A stretch of 64,000 nucleotides of DNA, taken from Rhodococcus jostii RHA1. GTDB lineage: Bacteria; Actinomycetota; Actinomycetes; Mycobacteriales; Mycobacteriaceae. Positions within the stretch are counted from its first letter, which is position 1. Each line of letters opens with the position of its first letter. Positions 1 through 8,791 of the stretch are shown piece by piece. The stretch is from positions 1,253,001-1,317,000 of the forward strand of contig NC_008268.1 in NCBI RefSeq assembly GCF_000014565.1. Reading direction: 5' to 3'. A model generated the notes under the pieces. That model had not been told where the DNA came from, did no database searches, and saw only the letters and a list, made by a program, of their open reading frames with translations. Both the position numbers and the translations under genes were made by a program.

Positions 1-76
1 CCTGCCGGCGATGCACCACCCCGTGCACGAGTACGAGGGTGGGGCCGGAGCCGGCGATGTCGTGAGGCAAGTCCAT
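1..76 (-). CDS. Alpha/beta hydrolase, N-terminal fragment
   Basis: Only the first 25 codons lie in the window, read leftward from an ATG at 74-76. The N-terminus (MDLPHDIAGSG) leads into TLVLVHG, the beta-strand plus His-Gly oxyanion motif that opens many alpha/beta hydrolases. A TAACAT hexamer at 83-88 sits six bases before the ATG, so the mRNA may be leaderless. A 9-bp inverted repeat (81-109) covers that hexamer and suggests control by a repressor. The catalytic Ser, acid and His lie outside the window, so subfamily and substrate cannot be told. Confidence 0.65.
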   Translation of the reverse strand, partial: MDLPHDIAGSGPTLVLVHGVVHRRQ

Positions 77-80
77 GGAC

Positions 81-109
81 AGATGTTACCGCTATCACGA
101 GTAACATCT
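81..109. promoter_or_regulatory. Inverted repeat over the hydrolase promoter (candidate operator)
   Basis: Perfect 9-bp arms AGATGTTAC (81-89) and GTAACATCT (101-109) are separated by 11 bp. The arm nearest the gene contains the likely -10 hexamer TAACAT of the minus-strand hydrolase, whose ATG begins six bases further on. This is the usual geometry of a repressor that blocks its promoter. The regulator is not visible in the window. Confidence 0.5.
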
Positions 110-125
110 ACTGCCAGCCGATAGT

Positions 126-161
126 GGGGCCCGTCGCCCACGGATGTGGGCGACGGGCCCC
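126..161. terminator. Strong GC hairpin downstream of rnpB
   Basis: A perfect 15-bp stem (126-140 with 147-161) closes a 6-nt loop. It stands about 110 bases beyond the 3' end of rnpB on the minus strand and before the hydrolase promoter, so it probably ends rnpB transcription. No T tract follows, as is common in actinobacteria. Bases 162-270 hold nothing else that I recognise. Confidence 0.6.
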
Positions 162-270
162 GACATCGACCCCGATTCGGGTCGGTCGGGCCGATGCGGG
201 AAAGATGGTAACCGGTCTGTTTGTTATTCGCCAGTCGGGGCCGTGACCTCGCCGATTGGTACAAGGGTGA

Positions 271-717
<447 letters not shown>

Positions 718-771
718 CGATCAGCCTACAGTCCGTGCGAACGTGTCATGTCGCCGCACTATGGTCTGTTC

Positions 772-1299
772 ATGACCCGATACGCCGCCCTCCTGCGCGG
801 CATCAACGTGGGCGGCATCAACATCAAGATGGCCGACCTCCGCAGCACCTTCGTCGATCTCGGATTCGAGAACGTGAAGACCGTTCTCGCGTCGGGCAAC
901 GTGCTCTTCGACTCCGACCGCGGCGACGCCCCCGCCCTGAAGAGGGAGATCGAAGCCGCGCTGCGTGCCGAATTCCACTACGAAGCCTGGGTTTTCGTCC
1001 TCGACCTCGACACGGTCCGGAAGATCGTCGAGGACTACCCATTCGACCCCGAGAGAGAAGGCTGGCACCCATACGTGCTGGTGACGCCCGAACCCGACGT
1101 CCTGGACACACTTCTGAGCATCCGGGACGAGCTGGATCCGGAGGTCGAACGGGTGCAGGCCGGCGACGGCGTCCTGTACTGGGAAGTCGAACGGGGCATG
1201 ACGCTGAAGAGCAGGTTCGGCAGGAGCACCGGCGCTCCCAAGCTCAAGGCGTTCACCACGACCCGGAATCTGCGCACCCTCCACAAGCTCCTGAAGTGA
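772..1299 (+). CDS. DUF1697 family protein
   Basis: Encodes 175 residues starting MTRYAALLRGINVGG. The RGINVGG signature, followed by a SGN motif (residues about 39-41), is typical of DUF1697. No biochemical role is established that I know of. I chose the ATG at 772 rather than the in-frame ATG at 748 because TATGGT (760-765) is a good -10 box six bases before 772, which fits leaderless transcription, and because the family begins close to the RYAALLRG segment. The transporter downstream starts 7 bases after the stop, so the two are probably co-transcribed. The gene is divergent from rnpB. Confidence 0.85.
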   Translation: MTRYAALLRGINVGGINIKMADLRSTFVDLGFENVKTVLASGNVLFDSDRGDAPALKREIEAALRAEFHYEAWVFVLDLDTVRKIVEDYPFDPEREGWHPYVLVTPEPDVLDTLLSIRDELDPEVERVQAGDGVLYWEVERGMTLKSRFGRSTGAPKLKAFTTTRNLRTLHKLLK

Positions 1300-1306
1300 C
1301 CCCTCG

Positions 1307-2557
1307 GTGACAGTTCTGGCGGTGGCGCTCGTCGCCGGAGTCCTCGTCTTCGCGGTCGTGCGCCCACGCAGGCTGCCCGAGATCGTCGCGGCCGCACCGG
1401 CTGCGGTCGTCGTCCTGGCCACCGGTCTGGTGACGCCGTCGGACGCCTGGGACGAAGTGTCGGAGATGGCCCCCACCGTCGGGTTCCTGGCGGCGATCCT
1501 CGTGCTCGCGCACCTCGCGGACGCCATGGGTGTGTTCACCTGGATCGCGGGCCGGTTGCGCCGGGGGGCGCGGGGGGATCCGAAGAGGTTGCTGACACTC
1601 GTGTTCGGGGCGGCGGCGCTGACCACCGCGGTGCTGAGTCTCGATGCCACGGTGGTCCTGCTGACACCGGCGGTGATCGCGACGGCCCGCTCGCTGCGAA
1701 TGGATCCGCGCCCCCACTCGTACGCCACGGCTCACCTGTCGAACACCGCGTCGACCCTGCTGCCCGTGTCCAACCTGACAAACCTCATCGCGTTCTCGGC
1801 GACCGGATTGACCTTCCTGCATTTCACCGCCGTGATGGCCCTGCCGTGGGCGGTGGCAATCATCGTCGAACTCATCTTGTTCCGCGTGTTCTTCCAGCGT
1901 CACCTCGGCCGGCCCGAAGCCGAGCCGGAGCCGAAACGCGATCCGCAGGCGCCGGTCGCCGCACTGTCGATCATCGCGGCCACACTCCTCGGGTTCGCGG
2001 TGTCCGGCTTCGTCGGGGTCGCACCGGCATGGGTGGCCGCGGCGGGGGCGATCGTGCTGGGCGTCGTCGCCCTGCGCGACGGCCGGACCAGCGTGAGACG
2101 GATCGTGTATTCGATCGACGTGTGGTTCTGCGCGTTCGTCCTGATCCTCGGCGTCGTCGTGGCCGGGGTCGCCAACGGTCCGATCGGCGAATGGATCGCC
2201 ACGCGGCTGCCGACCGACACGTCGTTCACCGCGTTGCTCACGATGGCCGTCGTCGCCGCGGTCGCGGCGAACCTGGTGAACAACCTGCCCGCCACGCTGC
2301 TCCTGCTGGCGGCGCTCGGACCGCACCCTCCGACCGGACTCGTGCTGGCGATGCTGCTCGGTGTGAACCTCGGCCCCAACCTCACCTACGTGGGATCACT
2401 CGCGATCATGCTGTGGCGGCGCGTGGCCGCGCGAGCCGGATCTCCCGCAGATCTCCGGACGTTCACGGTTCTCGCGCTGGTGACCACGCCGTTGACCCTG
2501 CTCGCCGCGGTCGTTGCCCTCTGGGCCTGTGAGTACTTGTTAACCGCGGGCGGTTAA
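1307..2557 (+). CDS. ArsB/NhaD-type (SLC13-like) membrane transporter
   Basis: A polytopic membrane protein of 416 residues with about ten to twelve hydrophobic segments. The repeated LVNNLPATLLL segment (near residue 327) and the LDATVVLLTPA segment (near 110) are typical helix-breaking motifs of the ion transporter superfamily that contains ArsB arsenite pumps and NhaD sodium/proton antiporters. No ArsR, ArsC or ArsA gene is adjacent, so arsenite export is only one possibility; other anions or sodium are equally open. A GTG start 7 bases after the DUF1697 gene implies an operon. The last codons and the stop lie inside a 46-bp palindrome (2526-2571). Confidence 0.8.
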   Translation: MTVLAVALVAGVLVFAVVRPRRLPEIVAAAPAAVVVLATGLVTPSDAWDEVSEMAPTVGFLAAILVLAHLADAMGVFTWIAGRLRRGARGDPKRLLTLVFGAAALTTAVLSLDATVVLLTPAVIATARSLRMDPRPHSYATAHLSNTASTLLPVSNLTNLIAFSATGLTFLHFTAVMALPWAVAIIVELILFRVFFQRHLGRPEAEPEPKRDPQAPVAALSIIAATLLGFAVSGFVGVAPAWVAAAGAIVLGVVALRDGRTSVRRIVYSIDVWFCAFVLILGVVVAGVANGPIGEWIATRLPTDTSFTALLTMAVVAAVAANLVNNLPATLLLLAALGPHPPTGLVLAMLLGVNLGPNLTYVGSLAIMLWRRVAARAGSPADLRTFTVLALVTTPLTLLAAVVALWACEYLLTAGG

Positions 2558-2571
2558 CAAGTACTCACAGG
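2526..2571. terminator. 22-bp-arm palindrome, bidirectional terminator
   Basis: Perfect arms at 2526-2547 and 2550-2571 leave only two central bases. The element includes the TAA of the plus-strand transporter (2555-2557) and the TGA of the minus-strand RNase H gene (2565-2567), so it is translated at both gene ends. It should fold equally well in either transcript and act as a shared terminator. Confidence 0.8.
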
Positions 2572-3671
2572 TGGGAGGTGTCGTTCACCAGCCGGACGGA
2601 CGAGCCGCCGTCGGGATAGAACTCGGCGATGCTCAGCGACGCCAGATCCAGATGCAGCCGGTACAGCAGGGAGGGTCCCGCGTCGAGCGCCAACTGCAGC
2701 AGGGTCTTGATGGGGGTCACGTGGGTGACCACGAGGATCGTGGAGCCGGCGTAGGAGGCGGTGAGGTCGTCGCGGACCTTCAGGATGCGCTCCCGCACCT
2801 CGTCGAAGCTCTCCCCCGCGGGCGGGCACACCGACGTGTCCGACAACCACTTGCGGTGCAGTTCGGGGTCGCGCTCGGCAGCTTCCCGGAACGTGAGGCC
2901 CTCCCACTCGCCGAAGTCGGTTTCGGTGAGGCCCTCGTGCACGGTGACCGGGAGTCCGAGCACCTTCGCCGCCGCCGTCGCGGTCTGCTGCGCGCGCCCC
3001 AGCGGGGACGACACCACGGCCGCGATTCCGTTGTTGCCCGCGAAGCGGACGGCCGCGCCGTTCGCCTGGGCCTGCCCGATCTCGGTGAGGGCCGGGTTCC
3101 CGCGACCCGAGTAGCGCCGGTCGACGGACAGCGGGGTCTGCCCGTGCCGGAGCAGCAGCATCCGGGTCGGGGCGCCCGTCGTGTCCATCCAGCCCGGTGC
3201 CGCGGGGGTGGTCTTCTCCGAGGGGACGGCAGCCGGTTCCGGTTCGACGTCGGCATCGCCGTCGGCGCCGTCCATGGCTTCGTTGGCGAGGCGGTCGGCG
3301 TGCGCGTTCTCCGCCCTCGGAATCCACGTGTACGTCACAGAATCGAACTGCCGGGCGAGTGTGGACGCCTGGCGCTGCAGCGGAATCATGTCCGGGTGCT
3401 TGACCTTCCAGCGCCCGGACATCTGCTCGACCACCAGTTTGGAGTCCATCCGCACGTCCACCTCGGAGGCGCCGAGTTCGGCGGCGGCGTCGAGACCGGC
3501 GATCAGGCCCCGGTACTCGGCGACGTTGTTGGTGGCGATCCCGAGGCTCTCCTTGCGCTCCGCGAGAACGGTGCCGTTGGCGGCGTCGAACACCACGGCG
3601 CCGTAGCCGGCGGGTCCGGGATTGCCGCGCGAACCACCGTCGGCCTCGACGACGACCCGACCGGCACTCAC
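2565..3671 (-). CDS. Bifunctional RNase H / histidine acid phosphatase
   Basis: Encodes 368 residues with two domains. Residues 1-135 are a type I RNase H fold with the D11, E52, D76, D126 carboxylate set that cleaves the RNA strand of RNA:DNA hybrids. Residues 170-368 are a histidine-phosphatase (phosphoglycerate-mutase-like) domain with LLLRHGQT, His176 being the phospho-acceptor. The M. tuberculosis counterpart is Rv2228c, described as an RNase H joined to an alpha-ribazole/acid phosphatase. That fits the cobC and cobD genes nearby, since the CobC phosphatase acts on alpha-ribazole phosphate. The GTG start at 3671 overlaps the upstream stop by 4 bases (GTGA), indicating translational coupling. 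Confidence 0.93.
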   Translation of the reverse strand: MSAGRVVVEADGGSRGNPGPAGYGAVVFDAANGTVLAERKESLGIATNNVAEYRGLIAGLDAAAELGASEVDVRMDSKLVVEQMSGRWKVKHPDMIPLQRQASTLARQFDSVTYTWIPRAENAHADRLANEAMDGADGDADVEPEPAAVPSEKTTPAAPGWMDTTGAPTRMLLLRHGQTPLSVDRRYSGRGNPALTEIGQAQANGAAVRFAGNNGIAAVVSSPLGRAQQTATAAAKVLGLPVTVHEGLTETDFGEWEGLTFREAAERDPELHRKWLSDTSVCPPAGESFDEVRERILKVRDDLTASYAGSTILVVTHVTPIKTLLQLALDAGPSLLYRLHLDLASLSIAEFYPDGGSSVRLVNDTSHL

Positions 3672-4405
3672 AGACCCGACTCCTTGGTGCGCACCAGGAT
3701 CGCGCCGCATTCGGAGCAGCGCACGACGACGTCGGGTGCGGTGGCGGTGATCCGGGAGATCTCGCCGCGATCGAGTTCGATGCGGCATGCTCCGCAGCGC
3801 CGCGACTGCAGCAGTGCCGCTCCGACGCCGTTCTGGCTCCGCTGCTTCTCGTAGACGGCGATCAAGTCGGCGGGAAACTGGTCGGCCAGGGCCGTTCGGT
3901 CGCGGATGCAGCGCTGCTCGGCGGCGTCCAGATCCGCGACGGCGTCGTCCCGGCGGCGGCCGGCGTCGATGAGGTCTTCCTCGATCTGCGACAGCTGCGC
4001 ACCGGCGTGGTCGTGGTCGGACTGCGACGCCTCGCGCCGTTCCATCACCTCGAGCAATTCGTCCTCGAGCAGTCCCTGACGGCGGACGAGGCTGCCGAGT
4101 TCGTGTTCGAGTTCGGTGAGCTGCTTCGATCCGACCGTTCCGCTCTGGAGCAGTGTGCGGTCGCGGTCCTCGCGCTGACGGACGGCGTCGACCTCACCTT
4201 CGAGTTTGCGGATGTCGCGGTCGAGATCGTCGAGGACGATTTCGACGGCCACGGCCGCGTCCTTACGGGTGACGCGCTCCGCCTCGAGCCGCTCGACTTC
4301 CTGACGCTCCGGAAGCGCGGTGCGTCGGTGGGCGATCCTCGACAGCTCCGCATCTACGCCGGCGAGGTCGAGAAGCTTGGACTGCACCTGTGGTTCGACG
4401 TTCAC
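3668..4405 (-). CDS. Coiled-coil protein with C-terminal zinc ribbon
   Basis: Encodes 245 residues. Residues 5-175 are charged heptad-rich helix, consistent with a long antiparallel coiled coil. The end carries two CxxC knuckles (C204/C207 and C230/C233), forming a C4-type zinc ribbon. This matches the CT398/Rv2229c family, whose members are thought to bind nucleic acid; the function is not established. The gene sits between the Nif3-like gene and the RNase H gene in the same order as in mycobacteria and overlaps the latter by 4 bases. Confidence 0.88.
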   Translation of the reverse strand: MNVEPQVQSKLLDLAGVDAELSRIAHRRTALPERQEVERLEAERVTRKDAAVAVEIVLDDLDRDIRKLEGEVDAVRQREDRDRTLLQSGTVGSKQLTELEHELGSLVRRQGLLEDELLEVMERREASQSDHDHAGAQLSQIEEDLIDAGRRRDDAVADLDAAEQRCIRDRTALADQFPADLIAVYEKQRSQNGVGAALLQSRRCGACRIELDRGEISRITATAPDVVVRCSECGAILVRTKESGL

Positions 4406-4504
4406 GCGTGGTAACTCCTGCTGTCTTCTGTGAAGGGTTCTGGTGTGCAGATTGCTTGGGTGTCAACCGTACCCCGGCGGATCACTGGTTTCGGCCGGAC
4501 GGCG

Positions 4505-5644
4505 CTACGACGGCGACGCGCTGACCGACCACGGATCGGTTCGTACGGCCGACACCCGAACCTGCCATTCCGGTGTGCGGCCGAACGCGGCGTCGAGGAC
4601 GCCCTTGGCCTGGTCACACCACGGCTGCTCGCTCGCCCAGTGCGCGACGTCGATCAGGGCCGGACCTCCGGCGCGCAGGTGCTCGTCCGCAGGGTGGTGT
4701 CGCAGATCGGCGGTGACGTAGGCGTCCACGCCGAGTCGGGAGACGGCGTCCAGGTACGAGTCGCCGGAGCCGCCGCACACCGCGACGGTGCGGATCGTCG
4801 CTTCGGGGTCGCCCGCGGCCCGCACACCCCACGTCGTGGCGGGCAGGGCGTCCGCCACCCGGTCGGTGAAGTCGCGCAGCGACAGCGGTTCGGGGAGCTC
4901 CCCGAACCGCCCGAGTCCGCGGGGTCCGGGGAACGTCGCCATCTCGAACACGTCGAACGCGACCTCCTCGTACGGGTGGGCGGCGCGCATCGCGGCGAGC
5001 ACTTTCTGCCGGATGCCGCGCGGGGCGATCACCTCCACCCGGCTCTCCTCGACGCGTTCGAGCGCACCGACCGCGCCGAGGGTGGGGTTCGCGCCGTCGG
5101 TCGGGAGGAACTGGCCCTGCCCGGTGACGGACCAGCTGCAGTTGCGGTAGTTGCCGATGTGTCCGGCGCCCGCGTCGAACAGGGCGCGGCGCACCGTGTC
5201 GGCGTCGCCTGCCGGGACCAGGACGACCCACTTGTCCAGGTCCTCGGTGGGGTGTGGGTCGATCGGTCCGGTGACGGTGAGTCCGAGCGCCGCGGCCAGG
5301 GCGTCGGAGACGCCGGGGTCCGCGGAGTCGGCGTTGGTGTGCGCGGTGAACAGGGCGCATCCGGCCTTGATCAGTTTGTGGACGAGTGCGCCCTTCGGGG
5401 TGTGCGCGCCGACGGTGTCGACGCCGCGCAGCAGCAGCGGGTGGTGGACGAGGAGAAGGTCGGCGCCGGCGTCGATCGCCTCGTCGACGACTTCGGCGGT
5501 CGGATCGACCGCGATCGTCACCGTCGTCACCGTGTCGTCGGGGTCGCCGCACACGAGGCCGACGGAGTCCCACGATTCGGCGAGGGCGGGCGGGTATGCC
5601 GCATCCAGGGCCGCGATCACGTCGGCGAGACGCACCGGGTTCAC
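4505..5644 (-). CDS. Nif3-like dinuclear metal-centre protein
   Basis: Encodes 379 residues of the Nif3/DUF34 family, which forms hexameric rings with a two-metal site. The LLVHHPLLL motif (His67, His68) and the C-terminal DVAHWASE motif supply typical metal ligands. A PII-like insert (about residues 140-230) separates the halves, as in the longer bacterial members. It has been called a GTP cyclohydrolase I type 2, but that activity is not well supported. The GTG start at 5644 overlaps the cobC stop by four bases (GTGA). Ninety-nine bases separate it from the zinc-ribbon gene downstream. Confidence 0.9.
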   Translation of the reverse strand: MNPVRLADVIAALDAAYPPALAESWDSVGLVCGDPDDTVTTVTIAVDPTAEVVDEAIDAGADLLLVHHPLLLRGVDTVGAHTPKGALVHKLIKAGCALFTAHTNADSADPGVSDALAAALGLTVTGPIDPHPTEDLDKWVVLVPAGDADTVRRALFDAGAGHIGNYRNCSWSVTGQGQFLPTDGANPTLGAVGALERVEESRVEVIAPRGIRQKVLAAMRAAHPYEEVAFDVFEMATFPGPRGLGRFGELPEPLSLRDFTDRVADALPATTWGVRAAGDPEATIRTVAVCGGSGDSYLDAVSRLGVDAYVTADLRHHPADEHLRAGGPALIDVAHWASEQPWCDQAKGVLDAAFGRTPEWQVRVSAVRTDPWSVSASPS

Positions 5645-6675
5645 ACAACCTCCTTCATCGCGTCGATCAGCACATCGGTCTGCTCGGGGGGTCGGACCGC
5701 GACCCGGAGGAAGTCGGGACCGAGTCCGGGGAACGTGTCGCACCGCCGCACGGCGATGCCCCGCTCGCGTAATTGCTTCCGCACGAGTTCGCCGTCCGGC
5801 AGTCGGAGCAGCAGGAACGGTGCGACGGCGGGCTGGTGCACCGCGACGCCGATCGCGTTCAGCCGCCGGATCATGTCGTCCCGCCACGCACCCAGCACGA
5901 CGGCGTGCTCCCGAGCGGCGGCGACGGCGTCCGGTTCGCTGCATGCGGCGATCGCCTCCACCTGCAGGCTTCCCAGCGGCCAGTGCGCCCGCCCCACCTG
6001 CAGGCGTTCGAGGATCTCCGGGGAGCCGAGCGCGTACCCGCACCGCAGTCCGGCCAGTGCCCACGTCTTGGTGAGGCTGCGCAGCACCAGCACGTCGGGC
6101 AGCGAACGACCGGCGAGCGACTCGACCTCGCCCGGCACCGCGTCGGCGAACGCCTCGTCGACCACGACGATCCGGCCGGGCCGGCGCAGCCGCAGAATCT
6201 CCTCCGCGGGGTGCAGCACCGAGGTGGGGTTGGTCGGGTTGCCGATCACCACCAGGTCGGCGGATTCGGGAATCGCGGCGGCATCCAGGACGTACGGGTC
6301 GTCGAGCAGCACCTGTGTGACGGGCACGTTCGCCTCCCGCAGCGCCCACTCCGGTTCCGTGAACGACGGATGGATCAGTGCTGCCTCCCGGACCCCGAGC
6401 CGCGGGAGCAGGGAGAAGCCCTCGGCCCCACCCGAGAGGAGCAGCACCTCCTCGGGCGTCCGGCCGTGCCGGGCGGCGACTGCGGTCCGGGCGGCGCGAT
6501 CGGCCCCGACGGTGGGATAGGAGCCCAGGCGCGGCAACGCGTCCGCGAGACGCAGTCGCAGCCATTCCGGGGGCCCGTCGCCCTGCACGTTCACTGCGAA
6601 ATCGAGGAGACCGGGCCCCGCATCCACGTCTCCGTGGTGACGCAGGCTCTCCCGGGTACCGGCACGAATGTCCAC
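5641..6675 (-). CDS. cobC: PLP aminotransferase of the threonine-phosphate decarboxylase type (CobC/Rv2231c)
   Basis: Encodes 344 residues of fold-type I PLP enzyme. [10 protein letters not shown] (cofactor and substrate contacts), VVDEAFAD (Asp for the pyridine nitrogen) and [12 protein letters not shown] (Schiff-base Lys) appear in order. The M. tuberculosis equivalent Rv2231c is annotated cobC; the family resembles L-threonine-phosphate decarboxylase, which makes the aminopropanol linker of cobalamin. I placed the start at GTG 6673-6675 (VDIRAG). A longer frame to 6711 would run over the start of the divergent HAD gene. A histidinol-phosphate aminotransferase-like activity cannot be excluded. 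Confidence 0.82.
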   Translation of the reverse strand: MDIRAGTRESLRHHGDVDAGPGLLDFAVNVQGDGPPEWLRLRLADALPRLGSYPTVGADRAARTAVAARHGRTPEEVLLLSGGAEGFSLLPRLGVREAALIHPSFTEPEWALREANVPVTQVLLDDPYVLDAAAIPESADLVVIGNPTNPTSVLHPAEEILRLRRPGRIVVVDEAFADAVPGEVESLAGRSLPDVLVLRSLTKTWALAGLRCGYALGSPEILERLQVGRAHWPLGSLQVEAIAACSEPDAVAAAREHAVVLGAWRDDMIRRLNAIGVAVHQPAVAPFLLLRLPDGELVRKQLRERGIAVRRCDTFPGLGPDFLRVAVRPPEQTDVLIDAMKEVV

Positions 6676-6704
6676 AACCGTCGAGCCTAAGGGACAATGG
6701 TCCG

Positions 6705-7406
6705 GTGACATCTCTCTCCACCTCCCTGTCCTCCGCCCCTTCGGCCCTGTCGGCTCCGATCGTGCTGTTCGATCTCGACGGCACGCTCACCGACTCCGCG
6801 CCCGGCATTCACGCCGGGTTCCGTCATGCGCTCGCGACGATCGGGCAGCCGGAACCGACCGACGAGATGATCGACGCCGTCATCGGCCCGCCGATGATCG
6901 ACACGTTCCGGTCGATGGGGCTGGACGAAGACGTCGTGCAGCAGGCGGTCGCGGCCTACTTCGAGCGCTACGACAGCGTGGGGTGGGCGGAGAACGCCGT
7001 CTTCGACGGCATCGAGAAGGTGCTGATCGACGCCCGCGACAGCGGCCGACGGCTCGCCGTCGCCACGTCGAAGTCCGAACGGTTCGCGATCCGCATCCTC
7101 GAACACTTCGAACTGGCCCACTACTTCGAGTTCATCGGCGGTGCCAGCGACGACGGCAGTCGGCGCGCCAAGTCGGACGTGATCGCCCACTCCCTCCGCA
7201 ACCTGGGAGTCACCGCCACCGAGGGCGCCACCCCCGACGTCCTGATGGTCGGCGACCGTGACCACGACGTCCTCGGTGCCGCGCACTGGGGCATCCCCGC
7301 GGTGTTCGTCGAGTGGGGTTACGGTTTCCCGGCCGAGGCCGAGCGCGCGCACACGACGGCGCAGACCGTCGCCCACCTCGGGAAGATGCTCGATGCCGCA
7401 GCCTGA
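6705..7406 (+). CDS. HAD-superfamily hydrolase, PtkA/phosphoglycolate-phosphatase-like
   Basis: Encodes 233 residues with the HAD motifs in order: DLDGTLTDS (Asp23/Asp25 nucleophile and acid), ATSK (motif II), and VGDRDHD (motif IV). The M. tuberculosis gene in this place, Rv2232, encodes PtkA, a HAD protein reported to autophosphorylate on tyrosine and to phosphorylate PtpA. The overlap of this gene with ptpA keeps that pairing. By sequence alone it looks like a phosphoglycolate or pyrophosphate phosphatase. The GTG at 6705 follows a GACAAT hexamer (6693-6698) with six bases between. Only 29 bases separate it from the divergent cobC start. Confidence 0.83.
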   Translation: MTSLSTSLSSAPSALSAPIVLFDLDGTLTDSAPGIHAGFRHALATIGQPEPTDEMIDAVIGPPMIDTFRSMGLDEDVVQQAVAAYFERYDSVGWAENAVFDGIEKVLIDARDSGRRLAVATSKSERFAIRILEHFELAHYFEFIGGASDDGSRRAKSDVIAHSLRNLGVTATEGATPDVLMVGDRDHDVLGAAHWGIPAVFVEWGYGFPAEAERAHTTAQTVAHLGKMLDAAA

Positions 7407-7866
7407 CACCCCGTTGCACGTGACGTTCGTGTGCACCGGCAACATCTGCCGCTCCCCCATGGCCGAGAAGATCTTCGCCGAGCACCTCCGCCGGGAAGCC
7501 CTCGACGACCGGGTGACGGTGAGCAGCGCCGGGACCCACGGCTGGCACGTCGGCCGCGAGGCCGACATCCGCACCAACGAGACCCTGAAGCTGAACGGGT
7601 ACCCGACGGGCCACACGGCCGCGGAGGTCGGGCCGTTCCATCTCGGCGCCGATCTGGTGGTCGCACTGGCGGCCAACCACGACCGTGAGCTTGCCCACAT
7701 GGGGGTGCCCGACGAACGCCGCCGGCTGCTGCGCAGCTTCGACCCGGACGCGGACACGTCGTCCGTCCCAGACCCCTTCTACGGCGACCTCGAGGACTTC
7801 GAACGGGTCCGCCTGCAGATCGAGGCCGCAGTGCCCGGGTTGCTCGACTGGGTGCGCAGCCGGTAA
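7393..7866 (+). CDS. ptpA: Low-molecular-weight protein-tyrosine phosphatase
   Basis: Encodes 157 residues. The P-loop CTGNICRS near the N-terminus gives the C14-x5-R20 signature of low-molecular-weight phosphatases, and the DPFYG segment in the C-terminal third carries the general acid Asp. In M. tuberculosis PtpA is exported into macrophages; in a saprophyte it more likely balances the tyrosine phosphorylation set by the neighbouring PtkA-like protein, which is an inference. The ATG lies 14 bases inside the end of the upstream HAD gene, so the two are translationally coupled. Confidence 0.93.
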   Translation: MPQPDTPLHVTFVCTGNICRSPMAEKIFAEHLRREALDDRVTVSSAGTHGWHVGREADIRTNETLKLNGYPTGHTAAEVGPFHLGADLVVALAANHDRELAHMGVPDERRRLLRSFDPDADTSSVPDPFYGDLEDFERVRLQIEAAVPGLLDWVRSR

Positions 7867-7909
7867 CCCACGATCAGGGTCCCCACCTGCGAGCGGCTAC
7901 CGTGGAGGC

Positions 7910-8791
7910 GTGCGAAGGCTGAGATTTCTGTTGCGACCCGGCTGGTTGGTGTTGGCCTTGGTGGTCGCCGGATTCGCATTCATGTGTTTCTACGTGCTCG
8001 CGCCGTGGCAGCTCGGCAAGAACACGTCGACGGAGCACCGAAACCAGCTGATCGCCGACTCGGTCGACGCCGACCCCGTCCCGCTGGAGACCCTGCTGTC
8101 CGGCGCGGCCCCGAATCCGGACGACGAGTGGCGCCGCGTCACCGCGACCGGGGCCTACGTCCAGAACAGTGATCTGCTGGTCCGGTTGCGGTCCATCGAA
8201 TCGCAGCCCGCGTACGAGGTCCTGACGCCGCTGCAACTGACCGACGGTCGCACGATCCTGGTCAACCGCGGCTACGTCCGCCCTGTGCAGGGAACCGAGC
8301 CGCCGCCGGTGGATCCGCCGCCGGCCGGGCAGGTTACGCTCGACGGTCGCGTCCGAAAGTCCGAGGGCACCATCGCAGGCAAGGAACCGATCGACGAGAA
8401 CGGGCTCCGCCAGGTGTACTACATCGATGCGGGTCAGATCGGCGGTTTCATCGGCACCGATCTCGTCGACGCGTACGTGCAACTCGAACCCGGTCAGCCC
8501 GGCGGCCTCGGCACCATCCCGCTCCCCCAACTCGACGCCGGCCCGTACCTGTCGTACGGCTTGCAGTGGCTGGCGTTCGGCATCATGGCCCCGCTCGGCC
8601 TGGCCTACTTCATTCGCGCGGAGTGGCGCGAACGCCGCAAGGAGAAGTCCGCGAAGACCTCCGACGACTCCGCCCCGGTTCCCACACCGGTGGCCCGGAA
8701 GAAGCCGTTCGCCCGAAGCAAGCCGGTGGAGTCAGCGCCGCGGACGGCGGCGGAAGCGAAGCTGGCCGACCGCTACGGCAAGGGCCGCTGA
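7910..8791 (+). CDS. SURF1 family cytochrome oxidase biogenesis protein
   Basis: Encodes 293 residues. It has the SURF1 layout: a transmembrane helix near residues 10-30 ending in the conserved LAPWQLGK, a long extracytoplasmic domain with the conserved VNRGYV motif, a second helix near residues 218-240, and a basic, Ala/Pro-rich cytoplasmic tail. SURF1 proteins assist heme a insertion in cytochrome aa3 assembly. The GTG at 7910 follows TACCGT (about 7899-7904) by a short gap, so it may be leaderless. The 3' end overlaps convergent cobD by 60 bp, within the basic tail. Confidence 0.88.
   Translation: MRRLRFLLRPGWLVLALVVAGFAFMCFYVLAPWQLGKNTSTEHRNQLIADSVDADPVPLETLLSGAAPNPDDEWRRVTATGAYVQNSDLLVRLRSIESQPAYEVLTPLQLTDGRTILVNRGYVRPVQGTEPPPVDPPPAGQVTLDGRVRKSEGTIAGKEPIDENGLRQVYYIDAGQIGGFIGTDLVDAYVQLEPGQPGGLGTIPLPQLDAGPYLSYGLQWLAFGIMAPLGLAYFIRAEWRERRKEKSAKTSDDSAPVPTPVARKKPFARSKPVESAPRTAAEAKLADRYGKGR

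Noticed and set aside
748..771. Longer start of the DUF1697 protein at ATG 748
   Set aside because: The -10 box at 760-765 would lie inside the coding region, and the extra residues MSPHYGLF are not part of the family.
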